From positions 1 to 64,000 of the forward strand of contig JAFTFV010000065.1 of NCBI GenBank assembly GCA_017458265.1: a DNA stretch of 64,000 nucleotides. The letters run 5' to 3'. The position numbers were made by a program, and so were the translations under genes. This document shows, piece by piece, positions 60,627 to 64,000 of this stretch; positions within the stretch are counted from its first letter, which is position 1, and each line of letters opens with the position of its first letter. Source of the stretch: Bacteroidales bacterium. Lineage in GTDB: Bacteria; Bacteroidota; Bacteroidia; Bacteroidales; UBA932. Under the pieces are notes generated by a model. That model made no database searches. It was not told where the DNA came from and was given only the letters and a program-made list of their open reading frames with translations.

Positions 60627-61997
60627 TTAATATTTGGTTAAAGAATTGATGTAGTCATTAAAAGTTGTTTTGAATGCACTCCAATATTCATACATCCTTA
60701 TATGGCACAAATCGAACACGAAATAGCCGTCTGCATGTTTGGTAATGGCATCGAATGTCTTGGGAATATAAGCGCTTTTCCTGCCGCTTGTCCACCCTTC
60801 CGGATTTCCCACATCCGGACCTCCTGAGAAGACTGTATCTCCGAGCAGCAGTGATGCGCCCTGTTTGGCAAAGCCTTCCATGGTCCATTCTCCGGAACCG
60901 TAAATACTGCTTGTAGAAGCATAGCATCCAAGGAACATGTAGTCGCAGTGGTCAGCAAAGCCATAGTTGTGATAATCCTTGTCGGCCCATCTGGAATATT
61001 TTGTATGTGTCAGATACCTTGGGCTCGCCCAGTTGACACCGGAGGTATAATAAGTGGAATACCACGCACCTACATAGACGCCGAACTTCATGTCCGGATT
61101 AACTCCATGTACGGTATCGGCAGCCTTTTCGACGAAATCGTGAATGGTTTTGGCCCTGAAGGAAAGCCAGGCTTTCTGCTCATCGGCAATTGCAATGGGG
61201 AGAGTTGAAGAATCCGTCTTCATTACCGGCCATACGATGGGTTCTTTCCCTATATAGGCACTGAACTTGGCTTTCGAGGCATCGGAGAATTCACTTTTGA
61301 GGCCGGCATCACTGTAGCGGCAGCGGTCCAGGACGATACCGTCAATGTCATAATGCGCAAGCTCGTCAAGGAGTTTAAGAACATATCCCTGGACATCATC
61401 GGATGCCGGATTCATGAAAACCGTACCCTGAACGCCGGGATAGAAACTACTCTCTATGCTTTCCCCGTTCCAGTCCATGCAGGCCCAATCTTCAGGAATA
61501 TCGCCGGAGAATACAGGGCCCTCACTCTCCAGGCCATAGTAGCCACCATATCCGCACACGAAGGTGTTGATAGCGGCATGCACCCTGAGCCCTGCGCCAT
61601 GACCAGCATCTATGAACGCCTGAAGATAGTCCCAGGTGGCCTCCCTGTAAACGAACTGGTATCCGCTGTCCAGCCATGCCGCCAACCTCTTTGCCTCGGG
61701 AGCCACTTTGGATTTCCAAAGGACCGTGCCTTCCGTGGGCCTTACATCCACTATGATGTCCGTGAATCCGCAGTCTGCAATCATGGCAAGTTCTTTTGCG
61801 ATATAAGCCTTATCGTTGGCAAAATAATGAAAATTTGCCGATGCGTCAATCCATACATAGCGAGGCTTTCCCTCAGGCGTTTCCACCTGAGGTTCCGGTT
61901 CGGGATCTGGCTGAGGAGCGGGTTCATCTGCCGCAGGCTTGCTGCATGCACTTAAAATCACCGTCAGCGACAATATGTAACGCCAGACACTTTTCAC
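60627..61997 (-). CDS. GHL10-family glycosidase-like lipoprotein (copy B)
   Basis: The 456-residue lipoprotein (LSAC, Cys18) has a Pro/Glu linker (QPDPEPEPQVETPEGK) and then the GHL10 barrel: IIVDVRPTEGTVLWKSKVAP, IDGIVLDRCRYSD, YVGAWYSTYYTSGVNWASP and YFVFDLCHIRMYEYW. It is a paralogue of the protein at 54998. It lies between the BACON and NAGPA genes with gaps of 3-6 bp. A glycan-cutting role, perhaps on peptidoglycan, is inferred from the family. Confidence 0.85.
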   Translation of the reverse strand: MKSVWRYILSLTVILSACSKPAADEPAPQPDPEPEPQVETPEGKPRYVWIDASANFHYFANDKAYIAKELAMIADCGFTDIIVDVRPTEGTVLWKSKVAPEAKRLAAWLDSGYQFVYREATWDYLQAFIDAGHGAGLRVHAAINTFVCGYGGYYGLESEGPVFSGDIPEDWACMDWNGESIESSFYPGVQGTVFMNPASDDVQGYVLKLLDELAHYDIDGIVLDRCRYSDAGLKSEFSDASKAKFSAYIGKEPIVWPVMKTDSSTLPIAIADEQKAWLSFRAKTIHDFVEKAADTVHGVNPDMKFGVYVGAWYSTYYTSGVNWASPRYLTHTKYSRWADKDYHNYGFADHCDYMFLGCYASTSSIYGSGEWTMEGFAKQGASLLLGDTVFSGGPDVGNPEGWTSGRKSAYIPKTFDAITKHADGYFVFDLCHIRMYEYWSAFKTTFNDYINSLTKY

Positions 61998-62000
61998 TTT

Positions 62001-63014
62001 CTACTTAATATAGATGCAACTTCCGACAGAACGTTGCGACCCGTCCGAAGGTTTTATTGTTTCTATGCCATTTACGAGGAGGCAGCTGGAGCCGCCGCCA
62101 TCCAGATTTATAGCATCAGTACATCCGAAATTCTTCAGGATTTTCGCGACCTGCTCAGTGGAATATCCTGGAACTCCTTCTGTCATGTTCCTGCCTTCGC
62201 ATACAAACAGGACAAGGAGCCCGTCCGCGGTTACGCCAATGGCCGAACGAGGCGCCTGCCCAAGACAGTTCACATCATAGTCTCCCGGTATGCACTCGAA
62301 ACGCCAGGTGTTCTTTATCTCCCCACCCTTTATAAGAACGGGGCCGGCACCTATTGCGGTTTTTGCCTCAAAAGCCTGTGCTCCCTCGGGGAAGGTTGCA
62401 CTGGGGATATCAATGGGGTTTCCAGAGAGGTCGTTTTCTGCCGGGACAGGATAGAAGAAGTGATCTCCGTCCGTAGTCATGTATGTCCAACCAACTTCAA
62501 TTGAACCGTTTGAGTGCTGCAGGAAAGCCGCCCTCGTGGGATAGAAAGTGTTTTTCCCGTCAGGGTCGAAAGCGTAGTTGATGTTGGGGGACAGCAGCTT
62601 GCCGTTCTCCACGGCAAGGCTTGCCGGATAGTTTACACCCTCTTCAGAATAGAAGTACCCACCATTGAGGACAAGGACAGGGGCGTCGTTTGCATTATAA
62701 ATCTGGGTGGGCGTCTTGAGAGCGTCGTCACTGCCGTCCAACTCAGGATCATTCAGTCCCCATACATGGAACTGGGCCTTGGAAAGGTCTGCAGTGGCAA
62801 TCCATGCTACTGCGTTCTTCCCCTGAAGCACTTCAGGGGAGCGGTAAAGCTTAACATAGTCCGGAAGTGTTCCGAAACCCGCATCCGTCACCTCGACAAA
62901 AGGCTGATCGTCGGCATCGGGGTCGTTCCAAGGCCATTCGGCAGGGATGTCCCCTTCTTTGGATGAGCAGGCAGCCACCGCAATGGCGGCAAATATCATT
63001 GCAAACTTTTTCAT
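62001..63014 (-). CDS. NAGPA-type phosphodiester glycosidase lipoprotein
   Basis: The 337-residue lipoprotein (VAAC, Cys16) has the NAGPA domain (PF09992) from about 60 on: VLVLNGGYFYSEEG, GAGPVLIKGGEI, RSAIGVTADGLLVLFVCEGR and the signature DAINLDGGGSSCLLVNG. Mammalian NAGPA removes GlcNAc from a GlcNAc-phosphate-mannose diester; bacterial members may act on teichoic-acid-like or other sugar-phosphate linkages. Its start overlaps the next upstream gene by 4 bp. Confidence 0.87.
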   Translation of the reverse strand: MKKFAMIFAAIAVAACSSKEGDIPAEWPWNDPDADDQPFVEVTDAGFGTLPDYVKLYRSPEVLQGKNAVAWIATADLSKAQFHVWGLNDPELDGSDDALKTPTQIYNANDAPVLVLNGGYFYSEEGVNYPASLAVENGKLLSPNINYAFDPDGKNTFYPTRAAFLQHSNGSIEVGWTYMTTDGDHFFYPVPAENDLSGNPIDIPSATFPEGAQAFEAKTAIGAGPVLIKGGEIKNTWRFECIPGDYDVNCLGQAPRSAIGVTADGLLVLFVCEGRNMTEGVPGYSTEQVAKILKNFGCTDAINLDGGGSSCLLVNGIETIKPSDGSQRSVGSCIYIK

Positions 63015-64000
63015 ATCTCAAAGCAGTCAGCCACGTATGCCCCTATTGATTGCGCATGGTGGTCATAAAAATAGATATACATTCTGTATCCATCAGATGA
63101 AGGAACAATTGCGATGTCTCCTGCCGCGCCAAAGTCAGAATTGGTTGTTCCTTTCTGGAAGGTCTTCATATTGTCTTCGCTCAGGATGGGAGTGAGTGAT
63201 GTGGTCATTGACGCAGGAGAGGTAGCGTCATAAAGGCGTATGCGCGGGCGGATGTCCCACTCGGGGAAGTGGCTCACGGCGAAAAGCGTAAGGTATCTTG
63301 ACCCGTTGAAGGTCTTGATATCAAGGCAGTTGGGGTTATGAGCCCAGTTACCTACAAGGTCAATCCAGTTATCCTTGTCCTTGCCGCTTATGTAGTGAAG
63401 GATATAGCAATCCTGATTTCCGTGCGGAACGGAGGGGTCTGAATTGGCCTCGTAGTAATCTATGAACCACCCGTCTCTCACGGGGTTCAGAGAAGCCGGG
63501 ACAGCAGTTGCAAAGCTCACAGGCGCACCACCCCAGCCAAGGCCGAATGCAGCGAAATCCTTTGTGCCGATTTCATCGGAGAATACTCCGTTTTCAACGG
63601 TCAGATAACACGCGGTGGACGCGAGTGAATAGCCGGCAATACCCTCGGCAGTAAATACAATCACGGCATCCTTTGTAATGTCTCCCAGTACCTTCATCCT
63701 ATGGCCGATAGGGAATCCCAACGGATTTGTGAAAGTATGTATAAGGGTGGGGGCCGTATCAGGAGAATCAGTGCTCCAGATATGAACGGTCTGGGACTGG
63801 AGAATCTTTATCTCAGGTTTGTCATCCAGGGCGGCCATCACAGGAGCGAAGTCGCAGACAAGGATATGCCCGGCGTCATCGTTGGTAATGCAGTCAGCGA
63901 CAGCACTGCCAAGGACCATTTCACCCTCCTTGTTTCCGGTAAACGCATTGACAATGACAGGAGTTCTGCCTTCTCCGGTTGCTACAATCATCTTGGTATC
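63011..64000 (-). CDS. Partial beta-propeller-like lipoprotein, paralogue of 58935 (start outside window)
   Basis: The frame is open to the window edge, giving the last 329 residues. CITNDDAGHILVCDFAP, FAAFGLGWGGAPVSFATAVP and FAVSHFPEWDIRPRIRLYDATSP align with blocks in the protein at 58935, such as SITNDDAGNLLLADL and YFPHWGMPAKLYIFDVTDP. The N-terminus, probably with a BACON domain, is missing. The first internal Met at 63991 is not a likely start. It is the first visible gene of the lipoprotein operon. Confidence 0.75.
   Translation of the reverse strand, partial: DTKMIVATGEGRTPVIVNAFTGNKEGEMVLGSAVADCITNDDAGHILVCDFAPVMAALDDKPEIKILQSQTVHIWSTDSPDTAPTLIHTFTNPLGFPIGHRMKVLGDITKDAVIVFTAEGIAGYSLASTACYLTVENGVFSDEIGTKDFAAFGLGWGGAPVSFATAVPASLNPVRDGWFIDYYEANSDPSVPHGNQDCYILHYISGKDKDNWIDLVGNWAHNPNCLDIKTFNGSRYLTLFAVSHFPEWDIRPRIRLYDATSPASMTTSLTPILSEDNMKTFQKGTTNSDFGAAGDIAIVPSSDGYRMYIYFYDHHAQSIGAYVADCFEI

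Noticed and set aside
58480..64000. Search for an insertion sequence, integrase or prophage around hipBA
   Set aside because: No transposase, integrase or flanking direct repeat was found; the AT-rich hipB upstream region alone is not proof of transfer.

Overview
The window comes from a Bacteroidales genome (phylum Bacteroidota), with GC content by eye a little above 50%. Three things point there. Most genes or operons have a Bacteroidota-type promoter with a TAnnTTTG -7 box, and the tRNA-Asn gene has the full TTTG-N19-TACCTTTG form. Shine-Dalgarno sequences are nearly absent. Many families are typical of the phylum: S46 dipeptidyl-peptidase, DUF4922, DUF3822, DUF4293, BT_3928-like, CCDC81-type HU, BACON lipoproteins and GHL10/GHL13 glycosidases. 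An uncultured gut lineage is plausible, but the genus cannot be fixed from the sequence.

Layout. 1-9.8 kb: gyrA (3' part missing), a secreted esterase, a 41-codon small gene, a ClpA-type unfoldase, a nucleoside phosphorylase/GHL13 pair, and an S46 peptidase with the DPP11 specificity residue. 9.8-18.5 kb: prfB without a frameshift, a divergent pncA/pncB NAD-salvage pair, a murI-namZ-Ser/Arg-rich operon bracketed by one dispersed repeat, and a HIT-like/SpoIID-like fusion. 18.5-22.4 kb: an operon of an HU-like membrane protein, acyl-ACP thioesterase, YidE-type transporter and NUDIX hydrolase. 22.4-35.8 kb: tRNA-Asn, a rimP-nusA-infB-tmk operon with a terminator-like hairpin in its leader, a fabK-fabF-deaminase-fabZ operon, and a sugar nucleotidyltransferase operon. 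35.8-46.4 kb: ftsB-folP, aquaporin, a HerA-like ATPase, mazG, prfA-queF-CoA transferase, and a DUF3822-rsmD-cstA operon. 46.5-55 kb: an eight-gene operon (nrnA to DUF5009) in which every junction overlaps. 55-64 kb: a hipBA toxin-antitoxin operon continuing into a Tat-type metallophosphoesterase and a GHL10 lipoprotein, then a second lipoprotein operon (BACON protein, GHL10, NAGPA-type phosphodiester glycosidase, and a partial sister of the BACON protein).

Common threads. Cell-wall sugar handling recurs: NamZ, MurI, two GHL10 lipoproteins, one GHL13 lipoprotein, a NAGPA protein, a SpoIID-like domain, a serine beta-lactamase-like hydrolase and a DUF5009 membrane protein. Translation is well covered: prfA, prfB, rimP, nusA, infB, rsmD, queF and tRNA-Asn. 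The genome is compact: no gap reaches 300 bp, and several tail-to-tail gene pairs overlap. Short dispersed repeats and hairpins occupy most of the remaining gaps. The most unusual items are the hipBA-led operon, the GHL10/NAGPA/lipoprotein operon, the repeats (one captured in frame in a gene, another filling the gap before rsmD), and the hairpin in the rimP-nusA-infB leader.
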